A DNA stretch of 64,000 nt, from the NCBI RefSeq assembly GCF_934476685.1, contig NZ_CAKSNX010000003.1:1-64000 (forward strand), read 5' to 3'. The stretch is from an uncultured Ruminococcus sp. (GTDB lineage Bacteria > Bacillota > Clostridia > Oscillospirales > Ruminococcaceae). The position numbers were made by a program, and so were the translations under genes. Positions within the stretch are counted from its first letter, which is position 1; every line of letters begins with the position of its first letter. The notes beneath the pieces are model-generated. The model did not search any database and was not told the origin of the DNA. It was given only the letters and a program-made list of their open reading frames with translations. Shown one piece after another: positions 1-7,529 of this stretch.

Positions 1-314
1 AGTTCAGCATAGGTATAGTTTTCGAGGTCGGCATAGGTCGTATCACCGTGTCCGTAGTCTGCTAGATAGAGATACAGATCATATCTTCCGCCGAGATAGT
101 CTGTGTCTGAGCCGCTTATGGTCATATCCCAAGACTGCGAACATACTGCCCCAAGCTCTATATCGTCAGACAGGCTTGTAGACTGCGCTGTACTTGACGC
201 TGACATTATCCTCTCACCTGTTATGACGCTGTCAGCGCTCTCCAGCCACAGTCTAAATGTGCGGCAGTAGGATCCTATGCGGTCGGAAACCCCAGCGTTT
301 TTTACCGCATACAT
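1..314 (-). CDS. phage tail/baseplate-region protein, N-terminal part only
   Basis: An open frame starts at ATG 314 and runs off the left edge without a stop, giving about 104 visible residues. It is preceded by an AGAGGTG ribosome binding site, and its ATG overlaps the TGA of the upstream gene (TGATG). By position it follows the tape measure protein and a small distal-tail protein, where siphoviruses encode baseplate, tail-endopeptidase or receptor-binding proteins. The visible part is soluble, with no membrane segment, and is rich in Ser, Asp and Tyr. I do not recognise the family, so the role rests on gene order only. Confidence 0.6.
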   Translation of the reverse strand, partial: MYAVKNAGVSDRIGSYCRTFRLWLESADSVITGERIMSASSTAQSTSLSDDIELGAVCSQSWDMTISGSDTDYLGGRYDLYLYLADYGHGDTTYADLENYTYAE

Positions 315-697
315 CAGATCACCTCTGTTCCCGAATATGCATAAAGTTTCAGGGTAAGCACACGGCACAGCCGCCTCTTCTTATCCCAGCCCCAGTGTTC
401 GTATGCGGGGTCTTCCGCCCTCACCATTCTTGTGACACGTTCAAACTCCTCGTTCAGATACGTCATAGGGAAAAACATATTCTCTAAGCTGAGGATATAT
501 CTGTTTATATCTGCTACCTCCGCAGGTTTGAGATTTGCCCATTCTATCTGAATGACCGTCCGCATACCCTTTATGTCGCCTACAAAATTACAGGTCGATG
601 ATATCCCTGCATTGTCGGAAAGTATCTTCTCATTGGTAATGCTGAATGAAGTGGGAACGGCTATCTCAGTATCTCCGAAAAGTAAATTCTGCTCCAT
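314..697 (-). CDS. small phage tail protein, possibly distal tail component
   Basis: A 127-residue soluble protein directly downstream of the tape measure gene and overlapping the next tail gene by one base. Small proteins of this size at this place in Firmicute siphophages are usually distal-tail or tail-tip components. The sequence has a mixed beta-rich look and a basic stretch near residue 105 (DKKRRLCR), with no signal peptide. I do not recognise a specific family with certainty. The ribosome binding site is modest (AAAGGCGGG, about 11 bases before ATG 697). Co-transcription with the tail operon is inferred from the 18-base gap to the previous gene. Confidence 0.6.
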   Translation of the reverse strand: MEQNLLFGDTEIAVPTSFSITNEKILSDNAGISSTCNFVGDIKGMRTVIQIEWANLKPAEVADINRYILSLENMFFPMTYLNEEFERVTRMVRAEDPAYEHWGWDKKRRLCRVLTLKLYAYSGTEVI

Positions 698-715
698 ATA
701 CTATATTCCCGCCTT

Positions 716-3544
716 TCATATCAGCGGTGACTTGCCGTTAAGCTTAGTCAGCTGATTAATGTCCTCTATCACCGTCTTGCTCAGTACACGGCTGCCTATG
801 GTAAGATTGATATTGACAGGCTGTTTTGCTGTCCTGTCGGTGCTGTCAAGAGAAAAATATTCCGCAAGAGCGGAAAGTACAGCATATCTCACTGCATCGC
901 TGCCGCTGTCGGGAACAGATGATCTGACCGCCGAACGCTGTATCACGGAGGATACTTCTATACCCCTGTTGGCGCTGTTTGCACTGCTTATAGCCGACCT
1001 TACCATATCAGCTGAGGCTTGTGCAGCGGCGGCACTTTCGGCAGTTATTCCGAGAGCATATCCTTCACCTGCATATCCGCCAAGGGTCTTGAATATCCTT
1101 GACGGGGAATGCGAATCCTGCGCTTCTCTCGCCGTGTCGATAGCGTCCTGTATCATCTGACGAACGGTATCGTTAATGCGTGAAGATCCGTTTTTTATGC
1201 CCTCAGCGTAACCCTCCGCCGCATGATCGCCCAGCATTTGATATGCTATGCGCATATCATCACCGTTGTTTTCCGGCAGGTCTATCAGGTCATCGAGGAG
1301 CTGAGCGGAATCGTCCAGCATTTTCCCCATACTTCTGTCAACATAGTCATTCATCTCATCGAAAATGCCCTTGCTCTTGACTGAATACTTGTGCAGTTCC
1401 TCGTCAGACATATCAACGAACGCTTTTGCATAGCCTGCGCCCTTAGGACCCATTTCTTCAAGATTGTTGTAAAAATCCTGCGAGATAATGCCGTCTGCGA
1501 CCTTTTTCTTCAGCTTTCCGAGATTATTCTCCCATTCGGTAAAGCCGTTTATGTTATCGTCAAGATTTGCGATAAGCGTTTCTTTCGTGACATCTGACTT
1601 TCCGCAGAACTCGTCGAGCAGATCCATTTGGTCAAAAACAAGGTCATGCTCTGCCTCATAAGCGGTCTGATATTTTTCGCAGACCTCCTGAATGCTTGTG
1701 AGTGTATCGTCAGACATATTGGCTATGTACTGTGATGCGTCGCCGAAACCCTCCGCAAATTCCGCCTGTGCTGTTTTTGCGTCTGAAATAGCGGCTCTGA
1801 CAGTTTCAAGATCTTCGGCTGCCGTTCTGCTTGCTGCACCAAGTTCTGCAACGGAAAGGTTCAGAGCCACCATTTCGTCCGAATTGATGTCAATGCCCTC
1901 CGCCTTTGCCTCGTTGCGTCTTTTTACAGCCTCAGCATAGGCTTTCTCAGCCTCTTCGGCATTTCGTGTGGCTTCCGCAAGGCTGTCCTGCACCTGCGCA
2001 CCTGTATCCATTTGCGCATAAGCGTCCACCATTTTTTCAACGATATCCTTATTATTTTTCAGCGACCCTGTCTGACTGTCGAGGGATAGGTTAAGCCCCT
2101 TTATATCATCGTTTAGCTGAGATACTATGTTCTGCATTTCGGCTTTTTCCGCTGTACTCTTGCTTTCAAGGCTGTTGAGTTCAAAAAGCCTGTCTTTGAG
2201 CGTTTTGTAACTGTCCGCCTGCTTTTTTGCGTCGCTTATATTGCCGCTCATTTCGTCATGGAGCTTGCCTATGCTGTCGCACAGCTTATCCGCCCTCTCA
2301 CGGATACCATACACCTCAGCACTCAGATATTCAAAGCTTTCTGCCGTTTCGTTGACTTTCAGCGGGTCCCACACTTCGGTAATAAGATAAGCTAATCCCT
2401 GACCTGCAAGATAAGCCGCCCCGATAGCCGCAGCGGACTTAACAGCAAGCAAGGTCTGTTTTTCAAGCTCGATATTTACAAGCTTTTCCTTGACCGCAAG
2501 TGCAGCTGCGTGGACGTTCATAGTCATAAATTCTTTGTTTATGCCTGCGAATTTAGATACAGCCACAAAAGCCGCTGCGGAAACGGCAAGGGTATCAAGC
2601 ACCTGTTTAAGCGCATCAGCCGCCTGTGCTGACATTCCCATTTTTTCTGTAAAGGAATAGTACAGGCTGTCTACCTGTTCGCCTGCCGTTTCAAACATTC
2701 GCTTTACATTGCCGAAAAACGTTCCCGCCGTATCTGTAAGAGCGCCGAAAGCCTTTCCTGCGTCACCGCCTGCCGTCATAACTCCGAGGAAGTTTTTCGC
2801 CGCTGCCTTCATCGAACCGAAAGAGCCTGAGAATGTTGTGCTTGCCTCTTTTGCAGTCGTGCCTGTTATGTCAAGCTCGCCCTGAATATCATGGATAGCG
2901 TTGTAAACATCGCTCAGACTTGAAATATCATACTTATGTCCCGACAGTTTTTCAGCGTCGGCAAGCAGACGTTCCATTTCCTCCTTTGTGCCGCCGTAGC
3001 CAAGCTTGAGGTTGTCGAGCATTGTGTAGTTCTGCTTTGCAAAACCCTGATACGCATTCTGTATCGACTGCATATCTGTGCCGAACTTGTTGGCATTATC
3101 GGACATATCGATCATAGCCATATCCGCTACTTTCGCAGCCTGCTTTGTATCACCGCTCAGCGAACTCAGCAGACTTGCGGAAAAGCTCGTCACGTTCTCC
3201 ATATACTCATTCGCACTCAGACCTGCCGTCCTATATGCCTCCTGAGCATTCTTCTTTACTGTATCAGCGTGCTTTTTAAAGAGCGTTTCCACTCCGCCCA
3301 AAGACTGTTCAAGGGCAGCGCCCTCACTGAAAGAGCTTTTAATTATCTTCCCCACAGCGGTGGTCAGACCTGCGGCGGCAACAGCCCTTTTTATATTGTC
3401 CGCAAGAGATCTTCCCGTTTCCTTGCCTGTCTTTTCGCCCTCTTCCGGCAGGTCGCCGAAAAGCTGTCTGATACGTTCCGTTATCCCTTCCGATACGGGT
3501 ATGATCTGCACATATGCGTCCGCAAGCTTAGTGCCTTCTGCCAT
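716..3544 (-). CDS. phage tail tape measure protein
   Basis: A 942-residue protein, by far the largest of the structural genes, lying between the tail chaperone ORFs and the distal tail genes, which is the fixed place of the tape measure gene in siphophages. Its length sets tail length. The N-terminal third has the alanine- and glycine-rich segment common to this family (around the GSMKAAAKNFLGVM segment). A hydrophobic stretch follows near residues 315-385, and a long coiled-coil-like region rich in Ala, Glu and Lys near residues 415-600. The C-terminal part has the SHSPSRIFKTLGGYAGEGY stretch that I associate with Firmicute tape measure proteins. ATG 3544 follows GGAGGTGAGGGATAA. Confidence 0.93.
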   Translation of the reverse strand: MAEGTKLADAYVQIIPVSEGITERIRQLFGDLPEEGEKTGKETGRSLADNIKRAVAAAGLTTAVGKIIKSSFSEGAALEQSLGGVETLFKKHADTVKKNAQEAYRTAGLSANEYMENVTSFSASLLSSLSGDTKQAAKVADMAMIDMSDNANKFGTDMQSIQNAYQGFAKQNYTMLDNLKLGYGGTKEEMERLLADAEKLSGHKYDISSLSDVYNAIHDIQGELDITGTTAKEASTTFSGSFGSMKAAAKNFLGVMTAGGDAGKAFGALTDTAGTFFGNVKRMFETAGEQVDSLYYSFTEKMGMSAQAADALKQVLDTLAVSAAAFVAVSKFAGINKEFMTMNVHAAALAVKEKLVNIELEKQTLLAVKSAAAIGAAYLAGQGLAYLITEVWDPLKVNETAESFEYLSAEVYGIRERADKLCDSIGKLHDEMSGNISDAKKQADSYKTLKDRLFELNSLESKSTAEKAEMQNIVSQLNDDIKGLNLSLDSQTGSLKNNKDIVEKMVDAYAQMDTGAQVQDSLAEATRNAEEAEKAYAEAVKRRNEAKAEGIDINSDEMVALNLSVAELGAASRTAAEDLETVRAAISDAKTAQAEFAEGFGDASQYIANMSDDTLTSIQEVCEKYQTAYEAEHDLVFDQMDLLDEFCGKSDVTKETLIANLDDNINGFTEWENNLGKLKKKVADGIISQDFYNNLEEMGPKGAGYAKAFVDMSDEELHKYSVKSKGIFDEMNDYVDRSMGKMLDDSAQLLDDLIDLPENNGDDMRIAYQMLGDHAAEGYAEGIKNGSSRINDTVRQMIQDAIDTAREAQDSHSPSRIFKTLGGYAGEGYALGITAESAAAAQASADMVRSAISSANSANRGIEVSSVIQRSAVRSSVPDSGSDAVRYAVLSALAEYFSLDSTDRTAKQPVNINLTIGSRVLSKTVIEDINQLTKLNGKSPLI

Positions 3545-3913
3545 TTATCCCTCACCTCCGAGCAGTTTTCTTCGTTCCTTTTCAAAATCTTCGGCTGTAT
3601 AAAAGCCTTCGATATCGTTCTTATCCTTACTTTCGGCGAACAGCTTTTCCGCAAGAGGCTGCGGCATATTCCTGCCGTTCGCTCCGTCTTTTGTCTTAGC
3701 CCATTTCAGCCATGCCAGCTTGTCATATATCATTACCGCAAGCATTTCGGTAAGAGTATATTTCTGCCCCGCAGCAGCCATTTTACAACGGCTGTCCTGC
3801 TTCAAACCCATAAAAAAAGCCGCTGCTGTTTTAAGCGGCAGCGACTTATAATCATACACCCGATAGACCTCTGCGAAATCACAGATCAAAGCGTCCTCAT
3901 CGGCAGATATCAT
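3545..3913 (-). CDS. tail assembly chaperone T-part, made as G-T frameshift fusion
   Basis: A 122-residue frame that resembles the second ORF of siphophage tail chaperones (lambda gpT role; Gp15/DUF5361-like). Its first ATG at 3913 has no Shine-Dalgarno, and the frame stays open upstream through residues RLRAVCGLAH to position 3943. At that point it meets the A AAA AAC slippery heptamer of the upstream gene in the -1 phase. The natural product is therefore most likely a G-T fusion of about 227 residues: 95 from G, 10 linking, 122 here. In lambda-like phages both G and GT are needed to load the tail tube protein onto the tape measure. Family naming is by memory; the frame arithmetic is direct. 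Confidence 0.8.
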   Translation of the reverse strand: MISADEDALICDFAEVYRVYDYKSLPLKTAAAFFMGLKQDSRCKMAAAGQKYTLTEMLAVMIYDKLAWLKWAKTKDGANGRNMPQPLAEKLFAESKDKNDIEGFYTAEDFEKERRKLLGGEG

Positions 3914-3936
3914 ATGGGCAAGTCCGCAGACAGCCC

Positions 3937-4227
3937 TCAGACGTTTTTTGAACGGTCATTCCGGTCGCTGCCCGAAAGGCTGAGTATATCGGAAAGTTCC
4001 CTGAACATAGCGTTCTTCGGAACTCTTCCTGTTTCCATGTTCCTACAATGCTTTTTTAGCAAGGCTGTCTGTTCTTCTCCCAGCAGCAGTTTAAGCACAC
4101 GGACTGCTGCACTGTAATGCCCGCTGCTGATATCTACAATAGCCTCCAGCACCTCCCAGTCATCAAGTGCGCTTTCCTCTATGGTGAATTCAAAACCGCT
4201 CGCTGTCTTTCCGCTGATATCTGCCAT
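3937..4227 (-). CDS. tail assembly chaperone G
   Basis: A 96-residue acidic-to-neutral protein between the major tail protein and the tape measure gene. This is the normal site of the first tail chaperone gene (lambda gpG role), which coats the tape measure protein before tube polymerisation. ATG 4227 follows GGAGGTAGAACAAT. The C-terminal end (SDRNDRSKNV) contains the slippery heptamer A AAA AAC at 3949-3943, correctly phased two codons before the TGA at 3939-3937. A minority of ribosomes should shift to -1 there and continue into the downstream frame. G is therefore the major product and G-T the minor one. Confidence 0.85.
   Translation of the reverse strand: MADISGKTASGFEFTIEESALDDWEVLEAIVDISSGHYSAAVRVLKLLLGEEQTALLKKHCRNMETGRVPKNAMFRELSDILSLSGSDRNDRSKNV
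3943..3949 (-). promoter_or_regulatory. -1 programmed ribosomal frameshift site (A AAA AAC)
   Basis: Reading the minus strand, the zero-frame codons are TCA AAA AAC GTC TGA. The heptamer A AAA AAC fits X XXY YYZ in the right phase. After slipping back by one base the next codon is CGT at 3943-3941, and the frame then runs without a stop into ATG 3913 and on to 3545. This is the arrangement expected for siphophage tail chaperones. Confidence 0.85.
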
Positions 4228-4243
4228 ATTGTTCTACCTCCTG

Positions 4244-4843
4244 TTATTCCTTTTCTGCTGTTTCCGATGCAGGTGACGCAGATCTAAGGTGGATATACTC
4301 ATAGTGTGAGTTGCCCTTACTGTCATTTGTGGCTGTCAAAGTCACCGCATAACCTACGGCATCTGTGTCATTATATTTTATCTCGCCGAGAGATGTAATG
4401 GTCGCACAAGGCACTACTATACGTTTCAGCACTCCGCCTTTAAGGATAAGGTCGAATACATATACTGCCTCTTCGTCTGAGCCTCCGTTTACTGCTACGG
4501 CAATATCGCTTTCGTCCGCCGTAACGTTCTCTTCACCGTAGACGGCTTTTATCACCTCTGCGTTGAGCGTTTCTATTAGAGTGAGTGAAAATGTATCCGC
4601 ACCTGCTGTGAGCATATTAAGGACAACATCTCCGCCCCATGCAGATACCTTGTTGTTAGACTGATCGCTGTTATTGGAAAGTCCGTCCTCAGAGCAGTAT
4701 CCGAGGCACTTGAACTTTGCGTCAAGCTCATCAGTCGCATTGGTCGGGAGAGCAGTGCCTTTCGGCGCTCTGAATACTGCTCCGCCTACTTTCGGCTTGC
4801 CCGCAGTTACGTTGTCCGCACTGTTTGTTCCATTGGTTGCCAT
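4244..4843 (-). CDS. phage major tail (tube) protein
   Basis: A 199-residue soluble protein with an alternating beta-rich pattern, located between the head-tail completion genes and the tail chaperone, the usual place of the tail tube protein. The N-terminus begins with a short Asn/Thr-rich segment, then a GGAVFRAPKGTALPT stretch typical of Firmicute phage major tail proteins. ATG 4843 follows AGGAGGAAATATC, one of the strongest ribosome binding sites in the structural operon and in keeping with a highly expressed product. No Ig-like C-terminal extension is seen. Function is inferred from position plus overall resemblance. Confidence 0.85.
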   Translation of the reverse strand: MATNGTNSADNVTAGKPKVGGAVFRAPKGTALPTNATDELDAKFKCLGYCSEDGLSNNSDQSNNKVSAWGGDVVLNMLTAGADTFSLTLIETLNAEVIKAVYGEENVTADESDIAVAVNGGSDEEAVYVFDLILKGGVLKRIVVPCATITSLGEIKYNDTDAVGYAVTLTATNDSKGNSHYEYIHLRSASPASETAEKE

Positions 4844-4854
4844 GATATTTCCTC

Positions 4855-5196
4855 CTATTCATAATATACTATATCAAACACCGCCTGATAGCGGTATCTT
4901 TTGGTTTCTGTATCCGTATAATTATAGTCGCTGTTGAGCCTGCATCTGCTTACAGCGTCAAGCACCACGCTGTCACGCATAAGTTCTTTTACCTCTGCAT
5001 TGAGCAGTGCCGACCTGTAAAGACCCTCTCCATAGGACTGCACAGCTATAACAGCCGACTGTATCATATTGCTTTCCGATGAGCCTATCTTGTCGATAAG
5101 CACATATTCTTTCGGCGGCTCTTTAGGCTCTTCCATATACGCAGGCACGGACAGCCTTTCGTTAAGATAGGTACAGATAAACTCTTCTATTATCAT
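4855..5196 (-). CDS. phage head-tail/tail terminator protein
   Basis: About 113 residues, located just before the major tail protein where tail terminator or tail completion proteins are encoded. The chosen start is ATG 5196, which overlaps the TGA of the previous gene as ATGA; a GTG three codons upstream (5205) is also possible. The N-terminus (MIIEEFICTYLNERL) and the mid-protein YVLIDKIGSSES segment match the general pattern of small minor-capsid or tail-completion proteins from Firmicute phages. The overlap implies translational coupling with the upstream HK97 gp10-like gene. Confidence 0.65.
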   Translation of the reverse strand: MIIEEFICTYLNERLSVPAYMEEPKEPPKEYVLIDKIGSSESNMIQSAVIAVQSYGEGLYRSALLNAEVKELMRDSVVLDAVSRCRLNSDYNYTDTETKRYRYQAVFDIVYYE

Positions 5197-5435
5197 TTGC
5201 CGCACACCGCCTTTATGAGAGTGTTGTTCTGTTTAGCGTCCTTTCTCGCTCTGTATGTGACGGCTTTTATGCTTGCGTTGGCTCGCTTTTTTCCTTTTAT
5301 GGACGATACTTCATAGCCGTCGCCAAGGCTTCCTGCGGCTTTTTCGGCAAACTCACGGCATATGGCTTCCGCCTCATCAGATCTGAGCATCTGCCTTACG
5401 CCTTCTTTGTTCAGCACTATCATCGCTTTAGCCAT
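5193..5435 (-). CDS. small head-tail joining protein, HK97 gp10-like position
   Basis: An 80-residue basic protein rich in Lys and Arg (GKKRANASIKAVTYRARKDAKQ). It overlaps the neighbouring genes at both ends: 8 bases with the upstream adaptor and 4 with the downstream gene. In siphophage head-tail cassettes the third small gene after the capsid is usually a gp10-like tail-component protein with just this basic composition, but at 80 residues this one is shorter than usual. The RBS is GGTGG, six bases before ATG 5435. The call is based on position and composition and is not a firm family match. Confidence 0.6.
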   Translation of the reverse strand: MAKAMIVLNKEGVRQMLRSDEAEAICREFAEKAAGSLGDGYEVSSIKGKKRANASIKAVTYRARKDAKQNNTLIKAVCGK

Positions 5436-5769
5436 AGCGTTCCACCTTTACTTTCTTGTTCCAGCTAAGGGGGATATTCTCTTCTATGCCCTCTGTCGGG
5501 AAACCTATGGTGCGGAATTTTCCGCCGAAAAATTCCACCTCTGTGTTTACCCAGCTGTGTGTATCGCCTTTGGGTATCGCAAGGGTGTATGCTATGCGTT
5601 TCCCCGAAAGGTTAAGCTCGTTCACCACCTCGTCAGCGGACGGCGCGCCGATAAGCACATTATCCACTGTGACTATCTCGTCATAATATGTGGGACGGTT
5701 AAAGCCGTCTGTGCCGTTCTGAGTTTTGACGTGCAGCTTGACAGGTATGCCTTTAATTATGGTTTTCAT
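5428..5769 (-). CDS. phage head closure / head-tail adaptor protein
   Basis: A 113-residue protein, second in the connector cassette after the capsid and overlapping its neighbours on both sides. Beta-rich composition, with the GFNRPTYYDEIVTVDNVLIGAP segment that I associate with small minor-capsid and head-closure proteins of Firmicute phages. These proteins form the ring that caps the portal/connector and joins the tail. ATG 5769 has a good GGAGGTGTACGAAACAA ribosome binding site located inside the end of the previous gene, so translation is probably coupled. Confidence 0.65.
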   Translation of the reverse strand: MKTIIKGIPVKLHVKTQNGTDGFNRPTYYDEIVTVDNVLIGAPSADEVVNELNLSGKRIAYTLAIPKGDTHSWVNTEVEFFGGKFRTIGFPTEGIEENIPLSWNKKVKVERYG

Positions 5770-6172
5770 TTGTTTCGTACACCTCCAATGCGCCCCAGCG
5801 CTGTCTGAGTATGCCCAGATCTTTTAGTTCGTTTTTCAGAAAATACAAACTCTGACCGCTGTTGAGATAGGTCATCGAAACGGAATATCCCATAGCAGAC
5901 TGTGAAGCCTGTACAGCAGGCGGAGAAGTATCCGCCGCACTGTCCAGCGCTCTTATAACAGACTTTATGACCGTTTCCTTTACCACAGCAGCGTAGTCCT
6001 CATTCTCTGCCGCCTTTGCGTCGATATCCACACCGTAACGTTCTGCCGTCACTCTCAGCTTTGCGGAAGCTGTTAGGAGAAAGCTTACGGCAATGTCCTG
6101 CTCTCTAGCCGTAAGCTGCCGACCGAAAGCGATGATATCATTTACATCTGCATATGAGCTGCGGTAACCCAT
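5753..6172 (-). CDS. phage head-tail connector protein
   Basis: A 139-residue, largely helical protein immediately downstream of the major capsid gene. Head-tail connector (gp6-like) proteins that bind the portal are normally encoded here. The N-terminus MGYRSSYADVNDIIAFGRQL and the helical segments around residues 18-75 fit that fold. ATG 6172 follows GAGGGATAAGCT, three bases after the capsid stop. It overlaps the next gene by 17 bases. There are no catalytic motifs. The assignment is by gene order and secondary-structure impression. Confidence 0.7.
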   Translation of the reverse strand: MGYRSSYADVNDIIAFGRQLTAREQDIAVSFLLTASAKLRVTAERYGVDIDAKAAENEDYAAVVKETVIKSVIRALDSAADTSPPAVQASQSAMGYSVSMTYLNSGQSLYFLKNELKDLGILRQRWGALEVYETNENHN

Positions 6173-6175
6173 AGC

Positions 6176-7075
6176 TTATCCCTCGCCCTTTTTCACAGCT
6201 GCAAAAGCCTTTGGATCAAGTACCGCAAAGCCGATATATGCCTCTGTACGGAGGTATACCTCGTTATGTCCCGCAAGGTCACGTCCCGTATTGTCAGGGT
6301 CGCCGTAACGGATAACTTCCAGAGGGAGCGACTTAGCATAGCCCCATTTGAAAGCCTTGACGAAATCACCGACTATTGCAGCGTCACCGTTATCGTTAAA
6401 GCTTATAGTCGAGTTTACATCACAGGCTGTGCCGTTAAGGCTGCCCGGGTTTGCACCGAGAGCAAACTCAGGGTACTGCTTTACACCGTTGACCTTGAGC
6501 TTTGCCATTGCCGCCGCAAATTCACGGGAGAACGCAAAGCCTGTGCATTCGTAGTCCCCAAGCATCGCAACTGCATCTTCAAGACCACTTTCGGGGTCTG
6601 CCTCTGTGAAGGTAACGGAAGCGCTGTTGTCTGCTACCGCCTTGTCGATATAGTTCTTGTCGAGGGCAGCTACTACCGTCTTTGTTCTCGGATTAAGTCC
6701 GTGGAAACCGAGGATATCTATTGCACGGGCGAACTTGACTGCTGCACCCTCGGCAAAAGCCTTGATAACTTCCAGCTTCTTTTCGTCTGTGCCGTAGATG
6801 AACTCGTCTGAAAATCTTGCGCCGTATTCGATCTTTACAGGGCGCATAGTCACCTTGCCGAGAGCAGCCTTTCCCGCTGTCTTTTTCTCGGATTCGCCCA
6901 CTACTGCCGCTTCATCGTCCATAGAAAAAGTGAAGTAGTCGTTGCCGTTGAATGAAACAGGTGTCTGTCCGCAAAGCTTTGCAAGGGTGGAATGTCCCTT
7001 TACCTTTGAAAAGATCTCCGTAACTGTTTCGGGTTCAAGAAGTGTGCCTCTCTGAATAGTGTTTTCTCCTGCCAT
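6176..7075 (-). CDS. phage major capsid protein
   Basis: A 299-residue protein after the scaffold gene and before the connector genes. The sequence fits HK97-fold major capsid proteins made without an N-terminal delta domain: a start through TIQRGTLLEPETVTEIFSKV, a central DDEAAVVGESEKKTAG segment, and a C-terminal EAYIGFAVLDPKAFAAVKKG ending in which EAYIGFAVLDPKAFA is a typical capsid signature. No prohead protease gene is seen, which fits a capsid that uses a separate scaffold. ATG 7075 has the RBS AAAGGAGAATAATC. It would be the most abundant virion protein. Confidence 0.93.
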   Translation of the reverse strand: MAGENTIQRGTLLEPETVTEIFSKVKGHSTLAKLCGQTPVSFNGNDYFTFSMDDEAAVVGESEKKTAGKAALGKVTMRPVKIEYGARFSDEFIYGTDEKKLEVIKAFAEGAAVKFARAIDILGFHGLNPRTKTVVAALDKNYIDKAVADNSASVTFTEADPESGLEDAVAMLGDYECTGFAFSREFAAAMAKLKVNGVKQYPEFALGANPGSLNGTACDVNSTISFNDNGDAAIVGDFVKAFKWGYAKSLPLEVIRYGDPDNTGRDLAGHNEVYLRTEAYIGFAVLDPKAFAAVKKGEG

Positions 7076-7077
7076 GA

Positions 7078-7509
7078 TTATTCTCCTTTCAGTTTTTCAA
7101 GTGTTTTTCTCAGCGCAGCGTCTGTGCTGTTCTTTGCAGGCGGTGTTTCTGGGTCAAAGTTCGGTGCTGCGTTCTTCGGCGCTAAAAACTTTGAGAGCCT
7201 TTCTGCGTCCTCACGGATAGCCTTTTCATCATCACCGCTTATCCTGTCGGACAGTTCAAAAGGTATGCCGAATTCGTGTGCAGCTTTCAGTTTAAGATTA
7301 CTGTTTTCGTATGCCTTGTTCTTTGTGGTGAGGTCTGATATGGTGTTTTTAAGCTCACCTGTCTTTGCCGCAAGGTCATCAGGGGATATGTACCCCTCAA
7401 ACTGCTTTGTGACAGATTCAGTGACCGCCTTTGTGTTCTCTTCTATCCTCGCAGTGATAAGACTGTCGAGAGCTTCCTGCGATGTGATAGGTTCAAATTC
7501 TTCTGCCAT
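7078..7509 (-). CDS. phage capsid scaffolding protein (DUF4355-like)
   Basis: About 143 residues from ATG 7509, which is well placed after GAAAGGAATGATATT; an ATA eight codons upstream is less likely. The protein is acidic and highly helical, with coiled-coil character at residues 50-85 (KTGELKNTISDLTTKNKAYENSNLKLKAAHEFGIP, positions quoted in part), and ends in a lysine-rich LRKTLEKLKG helix. This layout, directly upstream of the capsid gene, is that of DUF4355-type scaffolds of Firmicute siphophages. The scaffold guides prohead assembly and leaves before DNA packaging. Confidence 0.85.
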   Translation of the reverse strand: MAEEFEPITSQEALDSLITARIEENTKAVTESVTKQFEGYISPDDLAAKTGELKNTISDLTTKNKAYENSNLKLKAAHEFGIPFELSDRISGDDEKAIREDAERLSKFLAPKNAAPNFDPETPPAKNSTDAALRKTLEKLKGE

Positions 7510-7529
7510 AATATCATTCCTTTCTAATA

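Noticed and set aside
2936..4117. 393-codon open frame on the plus strand
   Set aside because: It is the shadow of the tape measure and tail chaperone genes; it has no RBS, an odd Cys/His/Phe-rich composition, and the opposite strand codes for clear phage proteins.
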